Positions 41,416 through 49,590 of a stretch of DNA of 63,012 bases are shown here, in pieces. Source of the stretch: Candidatus Saccharimonadota bacterium (GTDB taxonomy: Bacteria; Patescibacteriota; Saccharimonadia; Saccharimonadales; Saccharimonadaceae); contig CAJPOP010000004.1 in the NCBI GenBank assembly GCA_905372305.1, positions 1 to 63,012 on the forward strand. The letters run 5' to 3'. The number at the start of each line of letters is the position of its first letter. Position 1 is the stretch's first letter. A model generated the notes under the pieces. That model saw only the letters and a program-made list of their open reading frames with translations, was not told the origin of the DNA and made no database searches. The translations under genes and the position numbers were made by a program.

Positions 41416-42564
41416 CTAATCGAAATCAGCCACAATATCATTGAACTTTAAATCATTCTCCATATTATTCAATCTATCAATACTCTCTCTTAATACAGAA
41501 TCATACGTCCTCAAGTCTTCGTCACCAGGCAGCTGGCATACTGGGCGATCTTCTTCGGGACGTTCAAGTAAATCCTTCAACGCACTTTCCATACCACCCC
41601 TAAAATTACTTGCATATCGCAATGCGTAGCCTACTGCCTCAGGCGAACGGTTTGCCTTAACCACCTGTATAACCTTATCGGTATTCCAAGCAACCACTTT
41701 CGCTATGCCGCCATCTATATACGACCAGTCCTTCAACCCTTCTCTATCAGCATCGCCTAAAAATACATACTCTGGCAGAACATTCTGCGCATAATACCCA
41801 ACATACTTCTCTAGACGCCGATAAGTCTTTACTGCATCCTCCCGCCGATATATCTCTAGCCAATCCTTCGCAAAATATTTTTGCGAATCGCCAGAGCGTT
41901 TAGCTGCAGCCTTTTTAAACTCTTCATAGCGCCTAGGCAAAAACTCAGCCAAGTTAATATTATCCGCCGCTTGGTCTATCCGTATAAATTTCTCGACTTC
42001 TTTCCCTGTTAAATCGTAGATTTTCTTTTTATCATCAGTAATATCATCGCCATATAGAGATTTGCAACCACTGTAAATCGTTTGCCTGGTCGTTTCCAAA
42101 ACGTCTGCCACCAATTGAATATCATCGTCTGGTCGCAGCTCTGACACGTAATCGATAAATTTATTAGCATCTTCCTCCGAACTACCCAAAACAACCGGAT
42201 AAAGCGAACCGCTGCCAATTGCAATATCTTTAGGTCCGCTGATTATAGCCATTGAGCCGCCCCCGTTCACTAGCCGGACACCCGCATCAGCAAGAGCATC
42301 TGAGTGCCGTAAGTACTGTACATCTGTTCCCATTTCGCGCCGTTTAGATTGTTCCGAAAGGTTATTCTGAAAATTCTCATCAAAGTTACTATTACCCGCT
42401 GCTTCGGCCTTTTCTGCCGCCATAACGGCACGCATCATACCTGTTATAAGAGATCCCAGCTTACCCTTGTTGTGGCCGAGAATTTCGCCATAAGCTTCAT
42501 TTACCAGCGATACCAGCGGCACCTGGCATTCACGCTCGTTGTGCGGTGTTAGAGATTCACTCAT
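41416..42564 (-). CDS. Large accessory protein with GA-spacer promoter, unknown function
   Basis: 382 residues, soluble, mainly helical, acidic. One glycine-rich strand, VRLVNGGGSMAIISGPKDIAIGSGS, near 95-120 recalls the GGAVVAL strand of the 21-23 kb family; the C-terminal half is helical (KVIQVVKANRSPEAVGYALRYA, in two blocks). No catalytic motif seen. The promoter spacer is nearly identical to the one at 22959, so it may be in one regulon with the island genes although 19 kb away. Confidence 0.6.
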   Translation of the reverse strand: MSESLTPHNERECQVPLVSLVNEAYGEILGHNKGKLGSLITGMMRAVMAAEKAEAAGNSNFDENFQNNLSEQSKRREMGTDVQYLRHSDALADAGVRLVNGGGSMAIISGPKDIAIGSGSLYPVVLGSSEEDANKFIDYVSELRPDDDIQLVADVLETTRQTIYSGCKSLYGDDITDDKKKIYDLTGKEVEKFIRIDQAADNINLAEFLPRRYEEFKKAAAKRSGDSQKYFAKDWLEIYRREDAVKTYRRLEKYVGYYAQNVLPEYVFLGDADREGLKDWSYIDGGIAKVVAWNTDKVIQVVKANRSPEAVGYALRYASNFRGGMESALKDLLERPEEDRPVCQLPGDEDLRTYDSVLRESIDRLNNMENDLKFNDIVADFD

Positions 42565-42612
42565 ATATATTATTTAACTCCTTTGCTTAACCTTTGCCTC
42601 TGTAGGTTTTCT

Positions 42613-42641
42613 GCTATACTCTCTATCTCTGGATTTGTCAA
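42613..42641 (-). promoter_or_regulatory. GA-spacer promoter of the 41416-42564 gene
   Basis: TTGACA (42636-42641), 17 nt spacer with AGAGATAGAGAG, TATAGC (42613-42618). Confidence 0.6.
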
Positions 42642-42683
42642 TAGTTTTACAATATTTTTTATATTTTACCAACTACAGAAAAT

Positions 42684-42715
42684 AAAAGCCAGCGAACTTT
42701 TTCACTGGCTTTTTT
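42684..42715. terminator. Bidirectional hairpin terminator after the LiaF-like gene
   Basis: AAAAGCCAG(C/T)GAA pairs with TTCACTGGCTTTT over a short loop; T-rich on both sides. It lies just past the minus-strand stop at 42731. Confidence 0.75.
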
Positions 42716-42730
42716 AGTATGGTGGATTTT

Positions 42731-43420
42731 TTATTTTACTTCCAAACCGCCCAAAACGCATTCGCCGCGCAGATAAATTGTCTTTTTAGCGGAAGATTTA
42801 GATACTGTTTTATCCTCGCTGCCGCCCAAAATGCCGCGAACTTCGTTTTTAACAATCACATCGTCTGGCAAGCTTATGCTAACGCCGCCGCAAAACGTAA
42901 AGATGTCAATGACCGCACCGTCCTTAATTTTCGCCTGGCGCAAATCCAAATCTACGCCACCAAATATCGCCGTTGCTGAACCGCCAGCATAATCGCCCTT
43001 CACGCGCGACTCTTCACCATAAAAAATCGCAACTTTTTCATTATCGCTACTGTCACTGGCTGATTTTTCATATTTCTTGCGATTTCCAGATCCAATACTA
43101 AACACCATCATCAGGCCAACAGCAATCAGCACCACCGGCCAAAACAACTTCCAGATACTAACGTCAATGATGCCATACGTATTTAGACCAACCGACACAC
43201 CAGCAGCCATCAATAGCAACCCCCACGCTCGCGTTAGCATCTTCCGGGAGCTGACTATCGTGGTTAGCCCCGCCAAAACCAGACCAACCGCCCAAACAGT
43301 TCCCCAGAACACGTTCCAGCTATCAAACTTGATAATCTCGAGATTCCTCAGTAACAGAACCCCGCCGAGCGCCGCAATGGTGATACCAAAGAAAGCCCTA
43401 ACGAGAAAATTTTTCTTCAT
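42731..43420 (-). CDS. LiaF-like membrane protein (DUF5668-type plus cell-wall-active antibiotic response domain)
   Basis: 229 residues. Four short membrane helices in two pairs (FFGITIAALGGVLLLRNLE, VFWGTVWAVGLVLAGL and the second pair at about 65-115) followed by a soluble beta-helix-like domain of the LiaF C-terminal type (SATAIFGGVDLDLRQAKIKDG, GGVSISLPDDV). In Firmicutes LiaF controls an envelope-stress response; here no LiaRS is nearby. An ATG three codons upstream (43429) is possible; the chosen ATG has CATAAT 7 nt before it. Confidence 0.8.
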   Translation of the reverse strand: MKKNFLVRAFFGITIAALGGVLLLRNLEIIKFDSWNVFWGTVWAVGLVLAGLTTIVSSRKMLTRAWGLLLMAAGVSVGLNTYGIIDVSIWKLFWPVVLIAVGLMMVFSIGSGNRKKYEKSASDSSDNEKVAIFYGEESRVKGDYAGGSATAIFGGVDLDLRQAKIKDGAVIDIFTFCGGVSISLPDDVIVKNEVRGILGGSEDKTVSKSSAKKTIYLRGECVLGGLEVK

Positions 43421-43456
43421 ACCCCCCATTATGACATATCAATCGCAGCTAGTAAA

Positions 43457-44449
43457 TTATCGCTTCCGGCGCTTTTTCACGAGGACAATCACCCGCCAAA
43501 CCGCCGCAATAGCTACAGCAATCGCTCCAATAATAATCGCCCAAGCAGCGGGTGTCGGCCAGAAAAATAATTCTATCGGTTCAACCTTTTTCGTCGTTAA
43601 ACCAGCCGAATTTTTACTAACGCCCCATTCGCCGGCCTTTTTGTTGTAAGCAATTGAAAACTCAGCGCGGTACTTGCCGCCCCAGAACGGCTGTAAATTA
43701 CTCTCGTAGCGGAACTGGCGGACTTGCTCGGCAATTGCCGCATACTCGCCGCCGTTTTGATAAACAACGTTGCCCAACATATCTTTAACTACTAGCTTGA
43801 CGTCAACATCAGCCGAAACGTTGCCAGAATTTTTAATAGCAATGTTATATAACTGCTTGCCGTTATTATCGACGGCGAATTTATCAATTGTCACATCACG
43901 GTGAATATTACCAGGAATAGTAACCGCCATACGCACCGCTTGGCGCGTTTGTAACTGAATGCCGCCTTTCTTAGCAGCGGCTGGATCGGCTTTACGCTGG
44001 ATTACCAAACAAGCATTATGCTCGCCAACGTCAGCCTTATCAGGCGCGGTAACTGTGAAATCAACGTTCGTCGATGCACCAGGCGCCAAAGCCACCTCGC
44101 TTTTCGCTAGCTTTACCCAATTGCCAGCATCTTTCTTTTCCTCGACTTGCTGCTTACACGTCATATCGCCAGTCGCTGTGACTGTACCGTCGACGGCGTA
44201 CACCTCAATATTCGCTTGTTCGGCCAAACCATTAGTAATCGTCAACTGATCAGATTTGCTAGCACCGCGGTTCAATTGATAAATAAAAATCGACTGCGTC
44301 CGCGGGTTGTTCGGATCGGGATTCGCCGGGCGGCTGCCAATCCCTGCTGCCAGAACCGACGACGGCAGCAAAACACCTGCCGCGACCACCATTACCGCTA
44401 GCCTGCGCCAGCATGAAGCTATACCCCGTATTCTCCTCATTAAAATCAT
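43457..44449 (-). CDS. Secreted DUF916-like surface protein with C-terminal anchor
   Basis: 330 residues from the chosen ATG. Signal peptide (RRLAVMVVAAGVLLPSSVLAAG), an Ig-like domain pair as in DUF916 (IFIYQLNRGASKSDQLTITNG; LAPGASTNVDFTVTAPDKADVGEHN), and a C-terminal membrane helix plus KKRRKR, giving a type I topology. In Firmicutes such proteins bind WxL surface proteins to the wall. The frame is open to 44509, but a TATAAT lies 6 nt before the ATG at 44449, so the start is set there. Downstream of the WxL-like gene. Confidence 0.8.
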   Translation of the reverse strand: MILMRRIRGIASCWRRLAVMVVAAGVLLPSSVLAAGIGSRPANPDPNNPRTQSIFIYQLNRGASKSDQLTITNGLAEQANIEVYAVDGTVTATGDMTCKQQVEEKKDAGNWVKLAKSEVALAPGASTNVDFTVTAPDKADVGEHNACLVIQRKADPAAAKKGGIQLQTRQAVRMAVTIPGNIHRDVTIDKFAVDNNGKQLYNIAIKNSGNVSADVDVKLVVKDMLGNVVYQNGGEYAAIAEQVRQFRYESNLQPFWGGKYRAEFSIAYNKKAGEWGVSKNSAGLTTKKVEPIELFFWPTPAAWAIIIGAIAVAIAAVWRVIVLVKKRRKR

Positions 44450-44455
44450 ACGTTT

Positions 44456-44461
44456 ATTATA
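44456..44461 (-). promoter_or_regulatory. -10 box of the leaderless DUF916-like gene
   Basis: TATAAT with 6 nt to the ATG at 44449; it decides the start of this gene. Confidence 0.65.
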
Positions 44462-44528
44462 GCAAGCCAAGACGCTCATGACTATACCGACACCCGCCGA
44501 TCCTCCCAAAAATTAAACAATCCGTGTA

Positions 44529-44568
44529 AATGAAAATCAGACGCCCGAAAGAACGCCCAATTTTCATT
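44529..44568. repeat. Inverted repeat between the WxL-like and DUF916-like genes
   Basis: AATGAAAAT (44529-44537) and ATTTTCATT (44560-44568) form a perfect 9-bp stem around a loop with two ACGCCC copies. Could be a terminator or mRNA stability element. Confidence 0.45.
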
Positions 44569-44587
44569 GATATAACTGCGCCAGATC

Positions 44588-45217
44588 TTAGATAGCGGCC
44601 ACAGTTTGAGTCATCGGCAAAGTATAGGTACCTGCTGCCTGTCCAGCTGGAATAGCCTGGCTCAAGCCGACACCCGTCACATAACCGCGCCAAACATCAT
44701 CGGAACCAGCCGCCGCGCTGATCAGCGTTACCGGAGAAGTGCCGGAAAATGCTGCTTGCGAACCTAGCGTGATGCCTGTGGAAGCACCGATCATTGATGT
44801 CAGCGTTCCAGCAGCCGGATTAACCGTCAACTGTCCAGTCGTAGCATTACCGTTGTACTGGTATGTGTTGCTGCCGCTCGTCCATTTTCCCGTACCAGGG
44901 GTTGTTGCATTCAGTGTTAGCGTCCAGCCATTATTAGCGCCGCCAGGGTTATCGACAGCGATACGCTTGTCATTAGCGCCAAATGTACCAGTCGTCGTCT
45001 GGGCAGAAGTCGACGCCGTAGTCGCGTTCATGGCAAATGTTGGGTTTGTTACTACGCTATCGCCAGTATCGCGAATGTCGGTGCTGAGCACGCCAGCGTT
45101 AATCGTCTGGCTCAATTCTGACGTCGCCGTAGTCGCCGCATACACCGCCGTACCCGCCAAACCGACTACGCCAGCTACACCGACCGCCAAAGCTACGTTT
45201 GTTATTAGTTTTTTCAT
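44588..45217 (-). CDS. Secreted WxL-like surface protein
   Basis: 209 residues. Signal peptide (NVALAVGVAGVVGLAGTAVYAA), then an all-beta domain starting SELSQTINAGVLSTDIRD, with GWTLTL and the terminal AGTYTLPMTQTVAA, the layout of WxL-type and TasA/CalY-like surface proteins of Gram-positives and CPR bacteria. No Cys, very Thr/Ser/Ala-rich. The C-terminal domain of the RCC1 protein at 46072 is the same type (YTLPVTVTVVAQ). Own promoter (TATAAT at 45261-45266) and AAAGGA before ATG. Likely a coat or pilus-like subunit; inference. Confidence 0.75.
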   Translation of the reverse strand: MKKLITNVALAVGVAGVVGLAGTAVYAATTATSELSQTINAGVLSTDIRDTGDSVVTNPTFAMNATTASTSAQTTTGTFGANDKRIAVDNPGGANNGWTLTLNATTPGTGKWTSGSNTYQYNGNATTGQLTVNPAAGTLTSMIGASTGITLGSQAAFSGTSPVTLISAAAGSDDVWRGYVTGVGLSQAIPAGQAAGTYTLPMTQTVAAI

Positions 45218-45313
45218 ATCGTATCCTTTCTTTTACGTTATTTTCGTTGCTTCGTTGTCTATTATAGTGCTACTACCTACCCTCCTTCGCACCTCCGAAC
45301 ATCCGCTAATTTC

Positions 45314-46072
45314 CTATGGTTCATGACTGCCTCCTCGTCTGTTACGTATCAGCAGTATGAACGCGATAATAATCATTCCCAGCGCCGCTATCACCATAAA
45401 CCATATGTTTGCGCCAGTATTAGCCAAATCTTTACCAGGTTTTATATCTACAGCGGCTGCCGAAACAGCTGGAACCGCTGGTGATGGCGGAATTGCTGGC
45501 GGCGTCGGCGGCAAAGTTCTCGGCGGAATAGTAATTGTAAAAGGTACCGCGTGATTAATTTGCAAAGCCGAGCCGTAAGCCCGTGTCGAGGAAGCAATCT
45601 CGCCAAGGTAAGTTTTACCGCGTTCTATCACCAGCGTCGTATCGCCAGGATGTGTATTCGGCCAATTAGATAGATCAAGCACCCAAGCATTACCATTAAC
45701 CGTCAATTCCGGATCAACTCCTAGGACAAACACCCTGCCAGCAAATTCAATCGCCAGCTGATGCACGCCAGTCACCGGATCAATAACCGTATGTACCGCA
45801 TCATACGCGCCATAAATCACTGGGTAGCCGTTATCTTTAATTACTGAATGGTCGTATTTTGGCGCGAAAACGTCGCACTCCACATCATTCACTTGCCCAA
45901 CTGCTCTGCTGTAAACTGTATGCGAACAATCTATTTCACGAATTAACTGTGAAAAAGTTGAATCCGCTGAAATTGTCGCCAGAGCATCTTTGCTATTAAA
46001 AACCACGCCAATTATTGCTGTTAAAAATACAACAACTACCGCACTAGTTCTCATTACATTTTTCATCCTCAT
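45314..46072 (-). CDS. Exported protein with LANTG cell-wall sorting signal
   Basis: 252 residues. Signal peptide near the N-terminus (TSAVVVVFLTAIIGVVF), a Cys-containing ectodomain (IDCSHTVY, DVECDVF), a Pro-rich spacer (PPTPPAIPPSPAVPAVS), then LANTG, a hydrophobic helix (WFMVIAALGMIIIAFILLI) and a basic end (RNRRGG). This is the sortase-substrate architecture with LANTG in place of LPxTG. No sortase is in the window. ATG lies in a TGATG overlap with the RCC1 gene, so the two are co-translated. Confidence 0.78.
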   Translation of the reverse strand: MRMKNVMRTSAVVVVFLTAIIGVVFNSKDALATISADSTFSQLIREIDCSHTVYSRAVGQVNDVECDVFAPKYDHSVIKDNGYPVIYGAYDAVHTVIDPVTGVHQLAIEFAGRVFVLGVDPELTVNGNAWVLDLSNWPNTHPGDTTLVIERGKTYLGEIASSTRAYGSALQINHAVPFTITIPPRTLPPTPPAIPPSPAVPAVSAAAVDIKPGKDLANTGANIWFMVIAALGMIIIAFILLIRNRRGGSHEP

Positions 46073-48186
46073 CACTGCGCTACCACCGTTACTGTTACCG
46101 GCAATGTATACGTGCCTGGCTTCTGATACGCCGGAATAGTCTGCTTCAAGGAAATATTCTGCAATTTAAACAGGCAGGTCAAACCACTGCTGCTCGAGGC
46201 GGTCGCTAGCGTAATAGCGTTAGCCGACGCCGTACCAGCCACAAAAGCACCGCCCGCACCATACGACAAGCCAGCCGTCGTACAGGCCTGCCCTAGCGGC
46301 GTCGAACCGGACGCCGTAAACGCGCTTGATGATAGGTCAACCGATAACTGTCCTTGGTCTGCATTAGTACTATTAAACGCATAATTCACTGCGCCGCCAG
46401 TCTGCGTCCATTTAGCAGTTGGGCCGCCAGTTGCTGCCAATGAAACGCTCCAGCCTGTCGTCGATAAGCTATTTGCCACCTCAAGCTGCTGCGACGAATT
46501 ATTAGATAATTTCGCAGTCGTGGTACTTGCCGTTCTACCGGTCATTGCCGCCGAAAATACAGTAGTCGGATTAGTTAATGTGGTATCAGCAGCATCTGCA
46601 AATCTAATATCTAGCGAACCGTCAGCGGTTTTGAACTCTGGATAGTATGAATATGTATCGATACTCGTCCCCGGCGCCGCTGTCGTATCGGCTGCCAAGC
46701 GAACACAATAATTCGTATTACGCTCCAGGCCATTATCAGTCAACGCCAAATCCCACAGGCCCGTCTCGCCGGCATTAATCTCGCGATTGTTGGTGAATGT
46801 CAGCTGCGCAGCGCTACCTGGGCGGACTATCGACTGATAGCTGTAGCCGACACTGGTAGACGGCAGATTCGGATCGTTTACTGCCACCGCAATCGCCGTC
46901 CCGTTATTCGGACCGGCTGCCGAGTACGCCAAAGTCGAGTTATTAGTCACATCCTGCCAACCCGCCGCCACTGCCTGGCACGTCGCCGCAGTCTTTTTGG
47001 CGTACTGAGTGCGAAGTTTCATGGTATTAGCCGATATTGTACCCCCTCCATTAGAAGTGGCCGTTGGCACTAGAGAGTCAACCGTATTACCATCTCCAAA
47101 CTGTCCATGATTATTCCTGCCCCAGCAATATATCTGATTATCTGATGCGATGACGCATGTACGATACGCTCCAGATGAGATCTGTTTAATTGTTTTTCCC
47201 GCCAGAACGCCAGACGTCGAGACGGCAACGGGTCTCCTGGAACTAGTTGTAGAATTATTGCCAAGTCCACCATATCTACCTTCCCCCCAGCAATATGCCC
47301 TATCACCGTAAGCAATAGCACAGGTACGATTACCGCCCTCTGCCGAAATCTGTTTAAACTGACCGCCTAGAGGAGAACTACTTCCCTGGGGCGGCAAGAC
47401 AGCGACAGGAACGTTCGATTGATTTGTTGAATTATTGCCAAGTTGGCCATCTGTATTACCACCCCAGCAATAGGCCTCTCCATCAGACGCTATAGCGCAG
47501 GTATGAAAGTCTGATGCGCTTATTTGTTTAATTGTTTTTCCCGCCAGAACGCCAGACATTGAAACGGCAACGGGAACGTTTGATTGAGAAAATGTACCAT
47601 TTCCGAGATCGCCAAAACTAATCCCATAACCCCAGCAATAAACCTTATCATCCGAAGCAATTGCACATGTATTCCAGTCGCCAACCGAGATCTGCTTAAT
47701 TGTCTTGCCTGCTAGGACACCAGACATATCAATTTCTACCGGAGTATACTTATTGCTTGTTGAACCATTTCCTAATGCCCCATTTGCCCCTTCCCCCCAA
47801 CAATGTGCTTTCTTGTCATGATCAACACTGCAAGTATGATTCCATCCGCTAGTGGAGACCTGCGCTAATACACGAGATTTATTCTCCACTCCCACCCGCA
47901 TACGAAAACTAGCGCCAGCCTGCGGCAATGTCGCTACTGTATTATCAGCCGCCAACGGGGCGCCAGGAGCGGCGGTATCCGACGATCGATATAGACGATA
48001 ATTCGCTTGATCAACCTTTACTTGCCCCGATGACGCTGTCGGCATTAGAGCCTCAGTCGGGCGAGTTAACCACCGCACCGCCACGACAGCACCAATCCCC
48101 AGTACTAACAAGCAGACCGCAGTATACACTAAAACAGTCCGTTTGCGTCGTATTCTCAGCCCAAATTGCTCGTTCTTACTCTTCAC
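46072..48186 (-). CDS. RCC1-repeat beta-propeller surface protein with WxL-like C-terminal domain
   Basis: About 704 residues. Basic N-terminus and one anchor helix (TVLVYTAVCLLVLGIGAVVAV), then about five RCC1 blades (repeat core GxxHTCAIASDxxxYCWG and LGNGSxxxxxxPVAV) at about 110-390, each with a CxxxxxxxxxYCW Cys pair, an Ig-like segment, and a C-terminal domain of the WxL-like type (VNYAFNSTNADQGQLSVDLS to YTLPVTVTVV). It has the shape of an adhesin for host or surface contact. Start uncertain: the frame opens at TTG 48213; GTG 48186 (KSKNEQFG) is chosen. Confidence 0.8.
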   Translation of the reverse strand: MKSKNEQFGLRIRRKRTVLVYTAVCLLVLGIGAVVAVRWLTRPTEALMPTASSGQVKVDQANYRLYRSSDTAAPGAPLAADNTVATLPQAGASFRMRVGVENKSRVLAQVSTSGWNHTCSVDHDKKAHCWGEGANGALGNGSTSNKYTPVEIDMSGVLAGKTIKQISVGDWNTCAIASDDKVYCWGYGISFGDLGNGTFSQSNVPVAVSMSGVLAGKTIKQISASDFHTCAIASDGEAYCWGGNTDGQLGNNSTNQSNVPVAVLPPQGSSSPLGGQFKQISAEGGNRTCAIAYGDRAYCWGEGRYGGLGNNSTTSSRRPVAVSTSGVLAGKTIKQISSGAYRTCVIASDNQIYCWGRNNHGQFGDGNTVDSLVPTATSNGGGTISANTMKLRTQYAKKTAATCQAVAAGWQDVTNNSTLAYSAAGPNNGTAIAVAVNDPNLPSTSVGYSYQSIVRPGSAAQLTFTNNREINAGETGLWDLALTDNGLERNTNYCVRLAADTTAAPGTSIDTYSYYPEFKTADGSLDIRFADAADTTLTNPTTVFSAAMTGRTASTTTAKLSNNSSQQLEVANSLSTTGWSVSLAATGGPTAKWTQTGGAVNYAFNSTNADQGQLSVDLSSSAFTASGSTPLGQACTTAGLSYGAGGAFVAGTASANAITLATASSSSGLTCLFKLQNISLKQTIPAYQKPGTYTLPVTVTVVAQ
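47080..47790 (-). repeat. Nucleotide repeats of the RCC1 blades
   Basis: The blade boundary TTTTTCCCGCCAGAACGCCAGAC (plus strand, shown in part) occurs near 47195 and again near 47536, with a diverged third copy near 47710. Such near-identical repeats could recombine and change blade number. Confidence 0.6.
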
Positions 48187-48277
48187 TTTTACATAACCCC
48201 GCTCACCGCACAAAACGAAAGCAGCTTATACTTGATATCATTTTAGCATAAGCAATATAAGGACTCAATTGTTTGGA

Positions 48278-48886
48278 CTATATAATTTGACTGCCAAACT
48301 TCGCTAAAATCGCCATAACTATCAGCGCCGCCACCGAGACCAGTACTAGCGTATCGTAGCCCTGGTCAACAAACCGGCGCAACCCGCGGTGTTCAATAAT
48401 TTTGTTCAAGATGTTATGCCTGGTTAGTCCATAAAAAATTAGCAGCATACCCGCATCCAGCGTCAAACACCACGGACACAACGCGCCAATCTCGATATAA
48501 CTCATGTAGAACATCCAACCAGCAAACAGCAGACCAGCCACTGCGCCAAGCTGCGCGCCCCACATAAACCATTTCGGAAATTTCGCGCCCGCCAGCAGCG
48601 CCACCGCAATTGTCACCATCACCGGCAGCGTCATCATACCAATAAAACTATTAGGAAAGCCAAGCGGCGCCGCCGACCAATGGTTCGCCACCGCCGAACA
48701 GCTCATCGCTGCGTTCAAATCGCAGTTCAGTACGGCATGCGAATTTTTAGCAAGCGTCAGCGATTCAATCGACAACACAAACGAAGCCAACAAGCCCAAG
48801 CCGCTACCAACCAGCATCAATAGCGCCGCCAATTGCCGGCGCTTTAGTTCTTTATCCAGCAGCCGCTTGCGCAACTTTTCAAACAT
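48278..48886 (-). CDS. Vitamin K epoxide reductase (VKOR)-family protein
   Basis: 202 residues. Four to five membrane helices, the loop Cys pair in VLNCDLNAAMSCSAVAN with the conserved Ser/Ala region, and the active-site CPWC in IGALCPWCLTLD. Bacterial VKOR reoxidises a disulfide-forming partner outside the membrane. It overlaps the thioredoxin-like gene upstream by 8 nt. It fits the Cys-bearing exported proteins encoded here. Confidence 0.92.
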   Translation of the reverse strand: MFEKLRKRLLDKELKRRQLAALLMLVGSGLGLLASFVLSIESLTLAKNSHAVLNCDLNAAMSCSAVANHWSAAPLGFPNSFIGMMTLPVMVTIAVALLAGAKFPKWFMWGAQLGAVAGLLFAGWMFYMSYIEIGALCPWCLTLDAGMLLIFYGLTRHNILNKIIEHRGLRRFVDQGYDTLVLVSVAALIVMAILAKFGSQII

Positions 48887-49136
48887 AAAAACTTACCTCG
48901 CTAATCGTCGGCAGCGGCAGCCCGCGCCACATATTCTGCATCTGGCTATCAGCACTCAGCGCAATAATCGTTGGGTATTCAACGATATCGTACGTCCGGC
49001 AAAAATCACTGCCCTCAGCCGAATCTGGGTCAATTTCCTCAATCGTGTGCCCCGTCTGCCGATTAAAGTCATGTAAAAAATCCATAACTTTACGCGCATA
49101 ATCGCTTTCTGTCCGATACACGACAACTACTCGCAT
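48879..49136 (-). CDS. Thioredoxin-fold protein without CxxC
   Basis: 85 residues. Strand VVVVYRTESDYARKVMDFL, the cis-Pro region YDIVEYPTIIAL and a final helix give the thioredoxin/glutaredoxin fold, but the CxxC position reads RTESDY; the only Cys is in SDFCRTYD. No signal peptide, so it is cytosolic. Overlaps nrdR by 10 nt and VKOR by 8 nt, so all three are translated together. Confidence 0.7.
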   Translation of the reverse strand: MRVVVVYRTESDYARKVMDFLHDFNRQTGHTIEEIDPDSAEGSDFCRTYDIVEYPTIIALSADSQMQNMWRGLPLPTISEVSFYV

Positions 49137-49588
49137 GATTCCTGCCCTTTCTGGCGGCGCTGTTCCAATATTTTGACGAAATCATCCAGCGTTTCAAACT
49201 TCTGAAACACGCTGGCAAAACGTACGTACGCCACTTCGTTGCGCTTCGCTAATTCATCCAGCACGAACTCGCCGATCTGCCGCGACGGCACTTCTGAGGC
49301 GCCCAGCGCATACAGTTTATCTTCAACCGCCGTGATAATCGACTCGACTTCCTCGTCAGATTTAAGGAATTTGCCGACCGACTGGCGCACCGCATGCGCT
49401 AACTTGACTCTATCAAATAGTTCGCGGCTGCCATTTTTCTTAGTCACAATTAAGTTTGGCTTTTCCACGCGTTCATACGTAGTGAAACGCCGTCCATCTG
49501 GCGTCTCGCGGCGGCGGCGAATCGCCACGCCGTCAGAGACTTCACGCGACTCAATCACGCGGCTGTCTCCGATATTAAAACTCGCCAT
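49127..49588 (-). CDS. nrdR: NrdR-type regulator with lost zinc-ribbon cysteines
   Basis: 153 residues. The ATP-cone domain is normal (LIVTKKNGSRELFDRVKL to VAYVRFASVFQKFETLDDF), and the N-terminal region keeps the NrdR wording SRVIESREVSDGVAIRRRR and GRRFTTYERVE, but the four zinc Cys of MKCPYCGS and CPxCGRRF are gone (MASFNIGD; ETPDGRRF). NrdR represses ribonucleotide reductase by binding NrdR boxes through this ribbon, so DNA binding must differ. Begins 2 nt after ftsZ. Confidence 0.88.
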   Translation of the reverse strand: MASFNIGDSRVIESREVSDGVAIRRRRETPDGRRFTTYERVEKPNLIVTKKNGSRELFDRVKLAHAVRQSVGKFLKSDEEVESIITAVEDKLYALGASEVPSRQIGEFVLDELAKRNEVAYVRFASVFQKFETLDDFVKILEQRRQKGQESCE

Positions 49589-49590
49589 AT

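Noticed and set aside
41106..41444. Plus-strand open frame of 113-128 codons
   Set aside because: No ribosome site or promoter, the start overlaps the GNAT start, the 3' end overlaps the 41416 gene and its terminator, and the product has no recognisable fold.
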